NCBI GenBank assembly: GCA_964490765.1
Contig: CAZBDV010000011.1
Coordinates: 1-64,000 of the forward strand
Length of the DNA: 64,000 nucleotides
Reading direction: 5' to 3'
Origin: CAZBDV01 sp964490765
GTDB taxonomy: Bacteria > Cloacimonadota > Cloacimonadia > Cloacimonadales > JAJBBL01
In this document: positions 26,682-35,893 of the stretch, in pieces
Layout: the number at the start of each line of letters is the position of its first letter
How positions within the stretch are numbered: the stretch's first letter is position 1
The notes under the pieces: model-generated
What the model was told of the DNA's origin: nothing
Database searches by the model: none
What the model saw: only the letters and a program-made list of their open reading frames with translations
Program-made: the position numbers and the translations under genes

Positions 26682-27000
26682 AACCGCTCAGCTCACTTTT
26701 TTGTTTATCTCTTTACCGAGAGCGGGAATTATTGTCAAATAAAGAAATCGCTCTTTCGGGTAGTATATTGCGAGTTATGAGAGAGAAAGGCTCTCTAAGA
26801 TATTCTCCATCCATTTATCTGATAATGAATGAATATAGGATGTGATATATAGCCGGCTGCTTTCATACCATACAACTTGCACGATCACTGAATTGTAGCT
26901 GCCCTTGTAATAAGTCTCCCCTGCTTAGGTATGAAGAGAAAAAGTTGTTGACTCGACTTATTAACAGTAGGTTATTAGTATAAATTGTTGGGAGAGTTTG
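26682..27000. other. Intergenic region between divergent genes
   Basis: About 320 bp with no ORF or RNA gene that I can recognise. It ends with a TTGACT box (26948-26953) and GTTATTAG 17 nt later, a possible weak promoter for the transglutaminase-like gene. Confidence 0.35.
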
Positions 27001-28140
27001 ATGGATGGAATGAAAATAAGAGGCAGTTTGATAATCATCTTGCTGATTCTTATCGCTTTTCTTGTCTTTCTGACTGCATCTGGCCACTTTAACGGCTATC
27101 GTCAACCAGAACTGGTCTTTCCCGAGGCGGAAGACCCCTATGAAGTGGTCTATAATTTCAGTTTCAGAAACAGAGATTATACGATAAGGAAAACCCTATA
27201 CAGGAGTTACTATGATTATTACTCTGAGTACTCTGAATATATACCGGATATCAGAGATCAGGGTGATTATTATACCTTCATCAAGAAAACAAACCCGACA
27301 GACGATACAATCTCCCGCCTTGTAACTACACTCTCTAATTTTGCCGAACAAGAAAACCTTAGCCAGGATCAGGCACTGGAACTGGCCATGCGTTTCGTTC
27401 AGAGTATCCCTTATGATGATTCCAAAGCAGCAATGGTGACTGCATTCTCCACCCTGGAAGACATTCCGACTATGCTTGAACTACTCCCCCGTCATCCATA
27501 CGTAACTCTCTTCGATCAGAGAGGTGTATGTTCCGATAAGACGATCCTGGCATCTTTGATAGCCGAGGAGATGGGTTACGGCACGGCAATCTTCTCCTTC
27601 GACGGTGAAGATCTGGAAACCGGTGTGGGACATGTAGGACTGGGAGTGAAATGTCCTGTCTCTTATTCGATTCTGAACAGTGGTTACTGTTATGTGGAAA
27701 CTACTGCTCCGGTGCCGATAGGAACGACCAGTATCTATCTGACACCTGACGTTCAGGCAATATTCTATCAATCGCACAATGAAAGGGATAGTGATAATCG
27801 ACCACTGGACTTCGGGATTGCGGAGCTATTCGAACTGGACCAGGGAGATATGTATCAGGGAATAATTGAGACCTATAGATTGGAGGTTCATTTAGAGACA
27901 CTGGAAAAGGCTCTGGAACAACAGAGTATAGAGTTAGAAGAGAAAAGGGAACGTGTCAATCAACTCAATATGACCCTGACAAATATGGCCGATGAAGGGT
28001 TGGTTCAGATGTTCTATAACGAATACGATGCTATCTATTCCGAGTACGAGAAAGAAGTGAATAACTTTAACCTTCTGGTAGAGAACTATAACAGGATGAT
28101 CGAGGACTATAATCAGACTCTGAAGAAGATGAATTATTAA
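27001..28140 (+). CDS. Membrane-anchored transglutaminase-like protein
   Basis: A 379-residue protein. One N-terminal membrane helix (about 8-25, LIIILLILIAFLVFL) anchors it with the bulk in the periplasm. A transglutaminase-like papain-fold region (about 105-250) shows a candidate catalytic Cys in QRGVCSDKTIL, a His in TGVGHVGLGV, and an acidic residue in CYVETTAPV, in the Cys-His-Asp/Glu order. The last about 90 residues are a predicted coiled coil rich in Glu, Asn and Gln. The ATG at 27001 is used because GGGAGAG lies just upstream. Such proteins may be proteases or peptidoglycan-associated; the function is unassigned. Confidence 0.75.
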   Translation: MDGMKIRGSLIIILLILIAFLVFLTASGHFNGYRQPELVFPEAEDPYEVVYNFSFRNRDYTIRKTLYRSYYDYYSEYSEYIPDIRDQGDYYTFIKKTNPTDDTISRLVTTLSNFAEQENLSQDQALELAMRFVQSIPYDDSKAAMVTAFSTLEDIPTMLELLPRHPYVTLFDQRGVCSDKTILASLIAEEMGYGTAIFSFDGEDLETGVGHVGLGVKCPVSYSILNSGYCYVETTAPVPIGTTSIYLTPDVQAIFYQSHNERDSDNRPLDFGIAELFELDQGDMYQGIIETYRLEVHLETLEKALEQQSIELEEKRERVNQLNMTLTNMADEGLVQMFYNEYDAIYSEYEKEVNNFNLLVENYNRMIEDYNQTLKKMNY

Positions 28141-28316
28141 GCAAACTGAATTTTGCGATTAGTATTTGTCATAACGATTTAGCGATTACTCCAGCGGGAA
28201 GTTCTGGAACTATAATTCGATGTTATATAAGGTGTTGGATTGCTCTCTTTTTTTATCCTTGACCTAAAAAGTGATACTTATGATTATGAATAAAAATAAA
28301 TCCAATTGGAGGAACT

Positions 28317-29243
28317 ATGTCTAAGAAAATCCTGGTAGCTACAGAGAAACCTTTTGCTCCAGCAGCTATTGATGAGATTAGTAAGATTGTCAGTGATGCA
28401 GGTTATTCGCTCGTTTTACTCGAGAGTTATCAGCAACGGGAGGAATTGATTAATGCATTATCTGATGCCAATGCCGTCATAGTACGAAGTGATAAGATGA
28501 CCGCAGAGGTAATAGAGAGGGCTCCTCATCTGCAGATAATTGTCAGAGCCGGTGCCGGTTATGATAATGTCGATCTGGAAGCAGCAAGTAAGAAGCAGAT
28601 CGTCGTAATGAATACACCCGGCCAGAATTCTAATGCAGTAGCCGAATTGGCTTTTGGAATGATGTTGAACCTGGCACGAAACGGCTTCTCGGGTAAAAGC
28701 GGTACTGAACTGAAAGGAAAGAAACTCGGAATCCATGCCTGTGGTAATGTCGGAAAACATGTTGCCCGTATCGGTAAAGGTTTCGGTATGGATATCTATG
28801 CTTATGACCCCTTTATTGCCGAAGATGTCCTTGTCAAGGATGGTATAAAACCGGTTAAGACGGTAGAAGAACTCTACAGAACCTGCGACTATATATCTCT
28901 GCACCTCCCGAAGGTAAAGGAGACTATCTGCTGTATCAACTACGAATTGATGTCGAAGATGAAGAAAAACGGTGCTATCATCAATACAGCCCGTGCTGAG
29001 ATCATTGACGAAGCCTCTCTATTGAAGATGATGGAAACAAGACCGGATTTCAAATACGCTTCGGATATCGCCCCCGAATGTAAAGATGAGATAGCAGAAA
29101 AATATCCGGGCAGGTTCTTCTTTACTCCAAAGAAGATGGGTGCTCAGACTAAAGAGGCAAATATTAACGCTGCTATCGCTGCAGCTACTCAGATTGTCAA
29201 CTTCTTCAAAAAGGGTGACAAGACCTTTCAAGTTAATAAATAA
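28317..29243 (+). CDS. serA: D-3-phosphoglycerate dehydrogenase (short Bacteroidetes-type)
   Basis: A 308-residue NAD-dependent 2-hydroxyacid dehydrogenase of the first step of serine synthesis. Conserved parts are VRAGAGYDNVDLEAA, MNTPGQNSNAVAELAFGMM, the Rossmann turn HACGNVGKHVAR (about 140-151), and INTARAE with the substrate-binding Arg226. The usual catalytic His in TPHIG is replaced: here the segment is FTPKKMGAQTKEA (Lys272-Lys273). From memory, Bacteroides and Porphyromonas SerA carry the same substitution. No C-terminal ACT regulatory domain is present. GGAGG precedes the ATG, and the gene ends in a strong terminator. Confidence 0.9.
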   Translation: MSKKILVATEKPFAPAAIDEISKIVSDAGYSLVLLESYQQREELINALSDANAVIVRSDKMTAEVIERAPHLQIIVRAGAGYDNVDLEAASKKQIVVMNTPGQNSNAVAELAFGMMLNLARNGFSGKSGTELKGKKLGIHACGNVGKHVARIGKGFGMDIYAYDPFIAEDVLVKDGIKPVKTVEELYRTCDYISLHLPKVKETICCINYELMSKMKKNGAIINTARAEIIDEASLLKMMETRPDFKYASDIAPECKDEIAEKYPGRFFFTPKKMGAQTKEANINAAIAAATQIVNFFKKGDKTFQVNK

Positions 29244-29259
29244 GATGTGATGTTAATGA

Positions 29260-29295
29260 AGTAAGGGTAGCTTCGGTTACCCTTACTCATTTTTT
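29260..29295 (+). terminator. Intrinsic terminator after serA
   Basis: A 10-bp stem (AGTAAGGGTA with TACCCTTACT) is closed by a UUCG-type tetraloop (C-TTCG-G) and followed by CATTTTTTATTTC. It is a textbook rho-independent terminator. Confidence 0.93.
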
Positions 29296-29317
29296 ATTTC
29301 TCTATCGGGAGGATAGA

Positions 29318-29965
29318 ATGAAAAAAACTCTGATAATTATGGCCGTTATGTTACTTCTGATACCGACCCTTCACGCTAATAAAGGTTTGAATGTCCGCCT
29401 GGGATTTCTCTCACCTTCTGCTACCAAGATCGGTATCTTCCCCGGAATCAGTTACGGTTTCAATATCGATAATATAGTCGATATGGGAATCGGTGGTGAT
29501 TTTTTCTATCGTAATGAACGTCAGACACGTACTATATCAGTTTCCGAAACACCCGGTGGAACTGAAGTAGAACAGAAACAGGTTGGCTCTGACCTGACAA
29601 CCTATTACGTCCCACTGATGGCAGCTGTCCGGATTGGCGTTCCGGTAGACCTGCCAGTCATTCCTTACGGTGGCGTTGGGCTTGGCTGGGGCTTGCTCTG
29701 GGAAAAAGTATTTATTGCAGAAGATACTACTGTTGAACCACCCAACGAGAAGATCGACGAGGTAAATTTCTATAATGGCTTCAACTGGAGTGTTCAACTC
29801 GGTGCCAAATATCCGCTCAGTGAAAATGCTAGCTTTTACGGAGAGACCTTCTATAATGGTGGCAAGATGAAAAAAGATATTGAGAGAGGAGCAGAAGGAA
29901 TAACCTGGGATGAAATAAACATGTCAGGTCTGGGATTGCGTTTGGGTATTGAAGTCCGCATCTAA
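29318..29965 (+). CDS. Outer-membrane beta-barrel protein
   Basis: A 215-residue protein with a signal peptide (MKKTLIIMAVMLLLIPTLHA). The mature chain alternates hydrophobic and polar residues in strands with glycine-rich turns (IPYGGVGLGWGLLWEK, NWSVQLGAKYPLSENASFYGE) and ends with a LGLRLGIEVRI strand, as in OmpA/OmpW-like 8-stranded barrels. The role is unknown. The next gene starts 2 bp after its stop, so they are in one operon. Confidence 0.8.
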   Translation: MKKTLIIMAVMLLLIPTLHANKGLNVRLGFLSPSATKIGIFPGISYGFNIDNIVDMGIGGDFFYRNERQTRTISVSETPGGTEVEQKQVGSDLTTYYVPLMAAVRIGVPVDLPVIPYGGVGLGWGLLWEKVFIAEDTTVEPPNEKIDEVNFYNGFNWSVQLGAKYPLSENASFYGETFYNGGKMKKDIERGAEGITWDEINMSGLGLRLGIEVRI

Positions 29966-29967
29966 CA

Positions 29968-30516
29968 ATGGTATATCTACTCGACCCAGCTAAAGCACTC
30001 CTGCCACAATTACAGAGAGAGGTGGAGAAAGAGGTTAAGCAGAACAGGCCAGAATACATCGTCGTTACAACCACTCAGGCCGACATTGCCCACCAGTTCT
30101 CCTTCCCTGATATCACAACTATCGTAGTTTTTTTCCCTGACGGAGAAGAGTTTGACTCTGAGCAGTATCATAAGGTAAAAGAGAAACTGGAGAGTGAGAA
30201 CATACAGACTCTGATAGGAGAACATATTATCGACAGCCTCTATCACTCCAGATCGGGAAAATTCCGGACTCTATTTCCGGCAGAGATAATGGCTGCCACT
30301 ACTGCTGGTCTCTCTGCAAGTATCAAACGCTGCATAGAGAGTGCAGTTCTGGTTGTCGACCGTAAACTCGTACCTCCCCGCTCAAGAGTCCTGGCAGTTG
30401 CCGGGAGTAATAAGCTACCCGATACAGCTCTTCTTATAGAACCGAAAGAGAGCAGGAATATGCTGGATTCGAAGATTTTAAAGATAATCTGTCATCCCTA
30501 TCAGGGTGATTTCTGA
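29968..30516 (+). CDS. Stand-alone pyruvate-kinase C-terminal-like protein
   Basis: A 182-residue protein resembling the stand-alone pyruvate kinase alpha/beta domain group (COG1751-like). Matching segments are YIVVTTTQADIAHQF, TIVVFFPDGEEFDSEQYHKVKEKLE, EIMAATTAGLSASIKRCIESAVL, RSRVLAVAGSNKLPDTALLIEP and SKILKIICHP. This domain holds the allosteric effector site in full-length pyruvate kinase; stand-alone versions have no proven function. The ATG at 29968 directly follows the OMP gene. No pyruvate kinase catalytic barrel is encoded nearby. Confidence 0.7.
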   Translation: MVYLLDPAKALLPQLQREVEKEVKQNRPEYIVVTTTQADIAHQFSFPDITTIVVFFPDGEEFDSEQYHKVKEKLESENIQTLIGEHIIDSLYHSRSGKFRTLFPAEIMAATTAGLSASIKRCIESAVLVVDRKLVPPRSRVLAVAGSNKLPDTALLIEPKESRNMLDSKILKIICHPYQGDF

Positions 30517-30555
30517 TAATAATAGAGAGATAATGGGAGAAGCAGGAAAAACTCT

Positions 30556-31353
30556 ATGCGTGAGATTGATTTAACACAGGAAAAGTACAGAATAATCGAT
30601 TTTATAAGATTCTACCTCACCCGGGCAGGAATGAAATCCGTAATACTTGGCCTCTCCGGTGGGCTTGATTCGGCAGTTACAGCAGCTCTTGCTACCGAGG
30701 CACTGGGTAGTACTAACGTCTGGTCGATTATACTCCCATACCGGACCAGTAACCATAAGAACGTAGAAGATGCTCTTGAACTAACCGAACATTTGATGCT
30801 GCAACATCGGGTCATCTCCATCACCCCTTATGTCGATACTTACTTTGCAGAAAATGCTCCTGAAGCAAATACATTAAGGAAGGGGAACTTCATGGCCAGG
30901 ATTAGAATGTCTATCCTCTACGACCTCTCGGTTGAATATGATGCTTTAGTTATAGGTACCGGAAATAGAACGGAGCTTCTAACCGGGTATACGACACAGT
31001 ATGGTGATAATGCCTGTGCCTTCGAACCGATAGGGCATCTATATAAAACCGAAGTCAAAAGATTAGCAGGTTATCTTGATATTGGAGAGAGAATCATCAA
31101 TAAAGACCCCTCAGCAGACCTCTGGCAGGGGCAGACAGATGAGGAAGAACTCGGTTTGAATTATGAGACCCTCGATTCTATTCTCTACCTGCTAACCGAA
31201 AAAAGGCTGAGTCCGGGCGAGTTGATTGAACAGGGATTTACTGAACACGACGTTAAGAGGGTTGTTAACCTTTACGAAAAATCGGCATTCAAAAGAAGAA
31301 TGCCCCCACTAATCGATGACTATATTACAGACAATGGAGAACAAAGACTCTGA
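30556..31353 (+). CDS. nadE: NH3-dependent NAD synthetase
   Basis: A 265-residue enzyme that amidates nicotinate adenine dinucleotide to NAD with ATP and ammonia. The PP-loop is LGLSGGLDSAVTAAL (about 32-46). GTGNRTELLTGYTTQYGD, CAFEPIGHLYKTEVKRLA and PSADLWQGQTDEEELG are family signatures. There is no N-terminal glutaminase domain, so free ammonia is the nitrogen donor, fitting an amino-acid fermenter. It completes the salvage route begun by pncA and pncB elsewhere in the window. It is 39 bp after the PK-C-like gene. Confidence 0.96.
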   Translation: MREIDLTQEKYRIIDFIRFYLTRAGMKSVILGLSGGLDSAVTAALATEALGSTNVWSIILPYRTSNHKNVEDALELTEHLMLQHRVISITPYVDTYFAENAPEANTLRKGNFMARIRMSILYDLSVEYDALVIGTGNRTELLTGYTTQYGDNACAFEPIGHLYKTEVKRLAGYLDIGERIINKDPSADLWQGQTDEEELGLNYETLDSILYLLTEKRLSPGELIEQGFTEHDVKRVVNLYEKSAFKRRMPPLIDDYITDNGEQRL

Positions 31354-31451
31354 GGATATGATCGAACCCAACTGCAGGATAAAGTGGACAGATTACCCTG
31401 TTACGCTGTAATTTGGAGAGTTTGTAACAACAAAACAAGGAGCACAAGCAT

Positions 31452-32672
31452 TTGAGTATCAAAATAGCCGAAGCCCACAAAAGATGTAAGATTTGTAGTA
31501 ATTATCGCGCCCAGCGTTACTGCCCGAGGACGGGAAAAGATATCTGCTGGCTCTGCTGTAATGAAAAGCGAATAGATTATAAATGCCCCCAGGAATGTGC
31601 CTATATACTCCAGAAAGGACAGGGAAACGAATTCGAAAATTCTATCAAGAAAGCCAAAGTAGATTCTTTTCAGGAATTGAGCAGTTTGACTACCCGGCTC
31701 TTCGACCAATGGTGTGAAGTACCCTCCGATCTATTCAAAGACAGAATACCGACAGAGATGGCTCAGACAGAAGATGGTAAGAAGGAGTTGGAACAGTATT
31801 TCAACCGAATTGCACCATTCCTCGTCCTCCCTGAACGTTATTTACAACGAAAGCTCAATTTGAAGATCAAGACTGGCCTGGAGAATAAAGATAACTACGA
31901 ATACTTTTCCGGGGAATACCTGGAGAAGATGATAGCACAAGAATGGGAAGATTCTATCCAATTGCTCTATTCACAGGACAAATATAGCGAAGAACTCTAC
32001 AGAAGCAACTACATCATTAGACGTACCGGCAACAGGTTGTTGAAGCAGATTACCTCTTATCATATCATTCTCTCTGCTGTTTCCGAAAACCGGCAGGAAG
32101 CCCTCGTATATTACGAAATAAACAACAAATATGATCTCAGCATAATAATGGGCAAAATTAACGATAGATGGCTGGTGAAAGAACTCATTATCGGAAGTCC
32201 GAGTTTCTATTATGGCGAGAGAGAAGCGATTATGCTCATATCCGGTTGCATCTCCAAACAGGAGATGCCCAAAGCGAAACAGTATATCGACCAATATAGT
32301 GAAATCCTCATTGATTCTGCTGATGTCCACTATCTGAATGGGCTTTATCATCTGCTTGAAAAGGATTATCAGACAGCACTTAAGTATTACCTGACTGCTG
32401 TTGAACTCGATCCGGAGTTTTATGAGTATAAATACAATCTCGCCCTGATCTATCAGATGCTGAAGAATTACGAAGTTGCAGAGAAGCTCTATCAGCAACT
32501 CCGGGAACAGAAATCTGATGATATCAATGTCCTGAACAATCTGGCAATCATATATGAAGACCAGGGTAAGGAAGAGGCGGCATTATCACTACTCGAAGAA
32601 TGTTTGAAACTAGACCCCGGAGCCGAACTGGCGAAGAAGAATATTGAGCGTATCAAGAACAGGAAGAGTTAA
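31452..32672 (+). CDS. Zinc-ribbon-like plus TPR-repeat protein
   Basis: A 406-residue soluble protein with a TTG start; AAGGAG lies 9 nt upstream and no suitable ATG is nearby. The N-terminus (10-52) has nine cysteines in a CKIC, YCPRTGKDICWLCC, YKCPQEC pattern, probably binding zinc. The middle (about 60-290) is not recognised; it includes a strand-rich region (LVYYEINNKYDLSIIMG). The C-terminus has three or four TPR repeats (about 295-400, for example ADVHYLNGLYHLLEKDYQTA). Function is unknown; TPRs suggest a protein-binding scaffold. Confidence 0.75.
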   Translation: MSIKIAEAHKRCKICSNYRAQRYCPRTGKDICWLCCNEKRIDYKCPQECAYILQKGQGNEFENSIKKAKVDSFQELSSLTTRLFDQWCEVPSDLFKDRIPTEMAQTEDGKKELEQYFNRIAPFLVLPERYLQRKLNLKIKTGLENKDNYEYFSGEYLEKMIAQEWEDSIQLLYSQDKYSEELYRSNYIIRRTGNRLLKQITSYHIILSAVSENRQEALVYYEINNKYDLSIIMGKINDRWLVKELIIGSPSFYYGEREAIMLISGCISKQEMPKAKQYIDQYSEILIDSADVHYLNGLYHLLEKDYQTALKYYLTAVELDPEFYEYKYNLALIYQMLKNYEVAEKLYQQLREQKSDDINVLNNLAIIYEDQGKEEAALSLLEECLKLDPGAELAKKNIERIKNRKS

Positions 32673-32719
32673 CAGCAGGTAGACAGTATCCTGAAACTAA
32701 GTCAGAAAAGAGACATCAG

Positions 32720-33844
32720 ATGAAATTTAACGAGCAGTTTTTTCAAAGAGCCTACGAACTTGCTGAACAGGGACGAAAGATATCCGGTATTAATCCCTTT
32801 GTAGGCGCTGTAATCGTAAAAGATGGCCGCATTATTGGAGAGGGTTTCACTCAGCCCTGCGGTAAGAACCATGCCGAAATAGAGGCTCTGAAGAATGCAA
32901 CAGAGCCGGTTGAAGGGGCGGAACTCTATGTTACTATGGAACCCTGCTGTCATCAGGGACGAACTCCACCCTGCACAGATAGTATTATCAAAGCTGGTAT
33001 AGTAAGGGTATACGCTGGTATTACCGACCCCAATCCGGAAGTTAACGGCAAAGGTTTTGACACCCTGAAAGCTGCTGGAATCGAAGTTCATAAAGGTTTC
33101 TGGACAGAGAAGATAGAAAGGCAACTGGAACGATATCTCACACTGAGAAAGAAGCACCGCCCTTTCGTTATTATGAAAAATGCCGTTACACTGGACGGGA
33201 AAATTGCTACCAGTAGTGGAGATTCCAGATGGATCACTTCCCCCGAATCTCGGGAATATGTCCACCAGCTCAGAAAAGAAGCGGAAGTTGTAGTGACCGG
33301 TATCAATACTGTAATCAAAGACGATCCATTGTTCAATATCAGGCTGGGAGATAAATCAGAACCGATACTCAGGATCATACTCGATTCTTATCTCCGCATA
33401 CCGCTCAAGAGTAATATTGTCAAAAGTGCTGCCAGAATACCGACAATAATATATAAAAGAGAGGATTACGAAAACAGGTCGAAAGAGGATAAGCTGACAG
33501 GTAAGAAGATAACGATCGGTTCTCTCGCTGCTGTTGATAAGAACTATCTTTCGCTGGTAGCTCTCATGCGGGAACTTAATACCCTGGAAGTCCATACCAT
33601 AATGGTTGAAGCAGGGACAGAGCTGAGCAGCTCTTTTATTCGCCAGAAACTGGTTGATAAGATCTACTATTTTGTCGCACCGAAGATATTAGGCGGTAAA
33701 AACAGTGTCTTCAATGCTCTTCAGATAGATACGCTGGAAAGAGCAATCAGACTGAAACCTGATAAAATCGAACATATTGGGGATGATCTACTGGTCATCG
33801 GCTATCTGCAATATCCTGATGATTCGCAACCTGCAACTATTTAA
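32720..33844 (+). CDS. ribD: Riboflavin biosynthesis deaminase/reductase
   Basis: A 374-residue bifunctional enzyme. The N-terminal deaminase (1-145) has zinc-site motifs HAEIEAL and PCCHQGRTPPC. The C-terminal reductase (about 150-370) starts PFVIMKNAVTLDGKIATSSGDSRW (here split by the usual Lys/Asp) and contains EAGTELSSSFI and APKILGGKNS. It performs the second and third steps after GTP cyclohydrolase II. No other rib gene or FMN-riboswitch-like leader is visible, and the upstream gap is only about 47 bp. Confidence 0.95.
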   Translation: MKFNEQFFQRAYELAEQGRKISGINPFVGAVIVKDGRIIGEGFTQPCGKNHAEIEALKNATEPVEGAELYVTMEPCCHQGRTPPCTDSIIKAGIVRVYAGITDPNPEVNGKGFDTLKAAGIEVHKGFWTEKIERQLERYLTLRKKHRPFVIMKNAVTLDGKIATSSGDSRWITSPESREYVHQLRKEAEVVVTGINTVIKDDPLFNIRLGDKSEPILRIILDSYLRIPLKSNIVKSAARIPTIIYKREDYENRSKEDKLTGKKITIGSLAAVDKNYLSLVALMRELNTLEVHTIMVEAGTELSSSFIRQKLVDKIYYFVAPKILGGKNSVFNALQIDTLERAIRLKPDKIEHIGDDLLVIGYLQYPDDSQPATI

Positions 33845-33891
33845 AAAATCATTATCTAGTGTCAGAATAAAAATATAGAGGAAAGATTATC

Positions 33892-34983
33892 ATGATCCGA
33901 TACTACATGCCTACCGAAATATTCCGGGGAGAGGGAAGCCTAAAGCAAGCTGGAGATAGATTAGCTCAGCTTGGCAATAAAGCCCTGATCGTAACCGGGA
34001 GACGTTCTGCCAGAGTCTCAGGAGCATTGCCCGATCTTCTGGAAGTCTTAAAAAAATTAGATATTGATCACTACCATTTCGATAGTATAGAAGAGAATCC
34101 TGAATTATCTGTCGTTCAAGAGGGTGCCGGCCTGTTCAGGGTCAATAGATGTGATTTTGTTATCGGTATTGGAGGTGGCAGTCCCATTGATGCAGCCAAG
34201 GCAATATCGGTCATAGCTGCTAACGATCTCGAGCAGAGAGCTTGCTACCAGCCGGATCAGATAACACGGGCTTATCCCATAGTGGCAATACCCACCACTG
34301 CAGGGACTGGAACAGAAGCAACCCCCTACAGTGTTATTTCTGACAGGAAGCTCAAAAAGAAGGCTGGCTTCGGCAACCCGCTTATGTTCCCTACTCTCTC
34401 TTTCTGTGATCCCGTCTATACTCTCAGCCTACCGGAAAGGGTTACGATAGATACGGCAATCGATGCTTTGAGCCATCTTCTGGAGGGCCTTTATTCCCGG
34501 AAGAGATGCGATCTTCTCTTTCCACTTATCTACGATGGTATCAAAACTATCATTAACTACCTGGAACCTGCCGTGAAGAATCCGGATAACCTTCGCTATC
34601 GTGATAAGCTGCTCACTGCTTCACTGTATGGAGGACTGGTTATTGCCCAGAGTAGCACCACCCTGCAACATTCTATTGGATATCCTCTAACCACTCATTA
34701 TGGACTTTCGCACGGTAAAGCTAATGGGGTAGTTATGAGATTTATCATGGAACTCTTCAGACCAGCAGTAGATAACGAGCTGCAACGGTTATTCCAACAT
34801 GTCGGGTTAGAGAGAGAAGAGTTTTATATTTGGCTTGATAGATGGTTAACGGATCCCGATCTCCAGCTACCGGAAGATTTTATAACTTCAGCAACAGAGG
34901 AGATACTCGGCAGCAGAAATATGGCTCAAAACCCGTTACAAGTTTCCGGAGAAGAGATCAAGAAGATACTTCGTAAGCTATGA
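33892..34983 (+). CDS. Iron-containing alcohol dehydrogenase
   Basis: A 363-residue group III alcohol dehydrogenase. The NAD-binding IGIGGGSPIDAAKAI motif lies around residues 90-104. Metal ligands appear in TAIDALSHLLEG (Asp and His), LQHSIGYPL (His) and GLSHGKANGV (His), in the usual order. IPTTAGTGTEATPYSV is a further signature. It probably oxidises or reduces short-chain alcohols or aldehydes in fermentation; the exact substrate is unknown. It is shorter than 380-residue relatives but all key residues are present. Confidence 0.9.
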   Translation: MIRYYMPTEIFRGEGSLKQAGDRLAQLGNKALIVTGRRSARVSGALPDLLEVLKKLDIDHYHFDSIEENPELSVVQEGAGLFRVNRCDFVIGIGGGSPIDAAKAISVIAANDLEQRACYQPDQITRAYPIVAIPTTAGTGTEATPYSVISDRKLKKKAGFGNPLMFPTLSFCDPVYTLSLPERVTIDTAIDALSHLLEGLYSRKRCDLLFPLIYDGIKTIINYLEPAVKNPDNLRYRDKLLTASLYGGLVIAQSSTTLQHSIGYPLTTHYGLSHGKANGVVMRFIMELFRPAVDNELQRLFQHVGLEREEFYIWLDRWLTDPDLQLPEDFITSATEEILGSRNMAQNPLQVSGEEIKKILRKL

Positions 34984-35069
34984 CTCATCCTGAGATAATA
35001 GAGTAACGATAATCCTGTTTTCTGTTGCAACCCTGAATTCACTGATTTTAAAATCGTCTGTCACCGAGA

Positions 35070-35855
35070 TCAGATATCTATAAGAGGTGTAGCCTGTTTG
35101 GGATCAGAGATATTAATCTTTGCCTGAGCTTTGATATTAGTAACGAACTGCCTCATCAACTCCTCGACTAATGTAGGATGATTATTATGCTCACTCAGAT
35201 GAGCCAGAATGATATTCCTCAAGCCGGGATGGAAAATTTGAGTCAGGACACCTATAGCCTGATCATTGGAGAGGTGTCCGTTAATACTTTTAATCCTCTG
35301 TTTAACCTGCCAGGGATAAGGTCCTTCCATAAGCATCCTGACATCGTGATTACTCTCGAGAATAAGGGTAGTAGAATCTTTCAGATTCTCTAAAAGTAAT
35401 CTGGAACTAAAACCCAGGTCGGTAGCAATCCCCAACTTCCTGTCCGGATCTCCCAGTTTCCTGATTGTAAAATTGCAGCTATCTATCGCATCGTGGGATG
35501 AGGGGAAAGGGTGAATCTCCAGATCTCCTACTTGCAGATGATCTCCAGCCCGGAAGAATACAATCTCCGAATCGACCTTTTCGAAACGTCTTATTGATGC
35601 TGAATAGGTCAGCTCTGTGATATAGACTGGGACCTTCAACTTTCGGCAGATAACTCCTACACCCTGTATATGGTCGGAATGTTCGTGACTGATTATTATT
35701 CCCCTGATCCTCTGGGGTGAGAGAGCCAGTTGCTGTAGTGCATTCTGTGTTTGACGCCAGCTCAAACCGGCATCGAAGAGAAGCTTGGTCTCTTCGGTCC
35801 TGACGAGGATGCAGTTACCTTTACTGCCACTTGCCAATACGGAAGTCTGAAACAT
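35070..35855 (-). CDS. Metallo-beta-lactamase-fold hydrolase (YycJ/WalJ-like)
   Basis: A 261-residue cytoplasmic phosphodiesterase-type enzyme. The start SVLASGSKGNCILV is typical of YycJ/WalJ. The zinc motif is ISHEHSDHIQGV (His-x-His-x-Asp-His), later His ligands are in PFPSSHDAID and ILAHLSEHNNHP, and an Asp is in ATDLGFSS. YycJ-like enzymes are thought to act as 5'-exonucleases in DNA repair or replication; that role is family knowledge, not shown here. It is the last gene of a minus-strand run behind the YhaM-like nuclease. Confidence 0.88.
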   Translation of the reverse strand: MFQTSVLASGSKGNCILVRTEETKLLFDAGLSWRQTQNALQQLALSPQRIRGIIISHEHSDHIQGVGVICRKLKVPVYITELTYSASIRRFEKVDSEIVFFRAGDHLQVGDLEIHPFPSSHDAIDSCNFTIRKLGDPDRKLGIATDLGFSSRLLLENLKDSTTLILESNHDVRMLMEGPYPWQVKQRIKSINGHLSNDQAIGVLTQIFHPGLRNIILAHLSEHNNHPTLVEELMRQFVTNIKAQAKINISDPKQATPLIDI

Positions 35856-35893
35856 AATTCTGTAGCTCGTGTTGTTCGATTTTTGTGAAAAAG

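Noticed and set aside
32673..32719. FMN riboswitch before ribD
   Set aside because: Only 47 bp separate ribD from the upstream gene, far too short for the aptamer.
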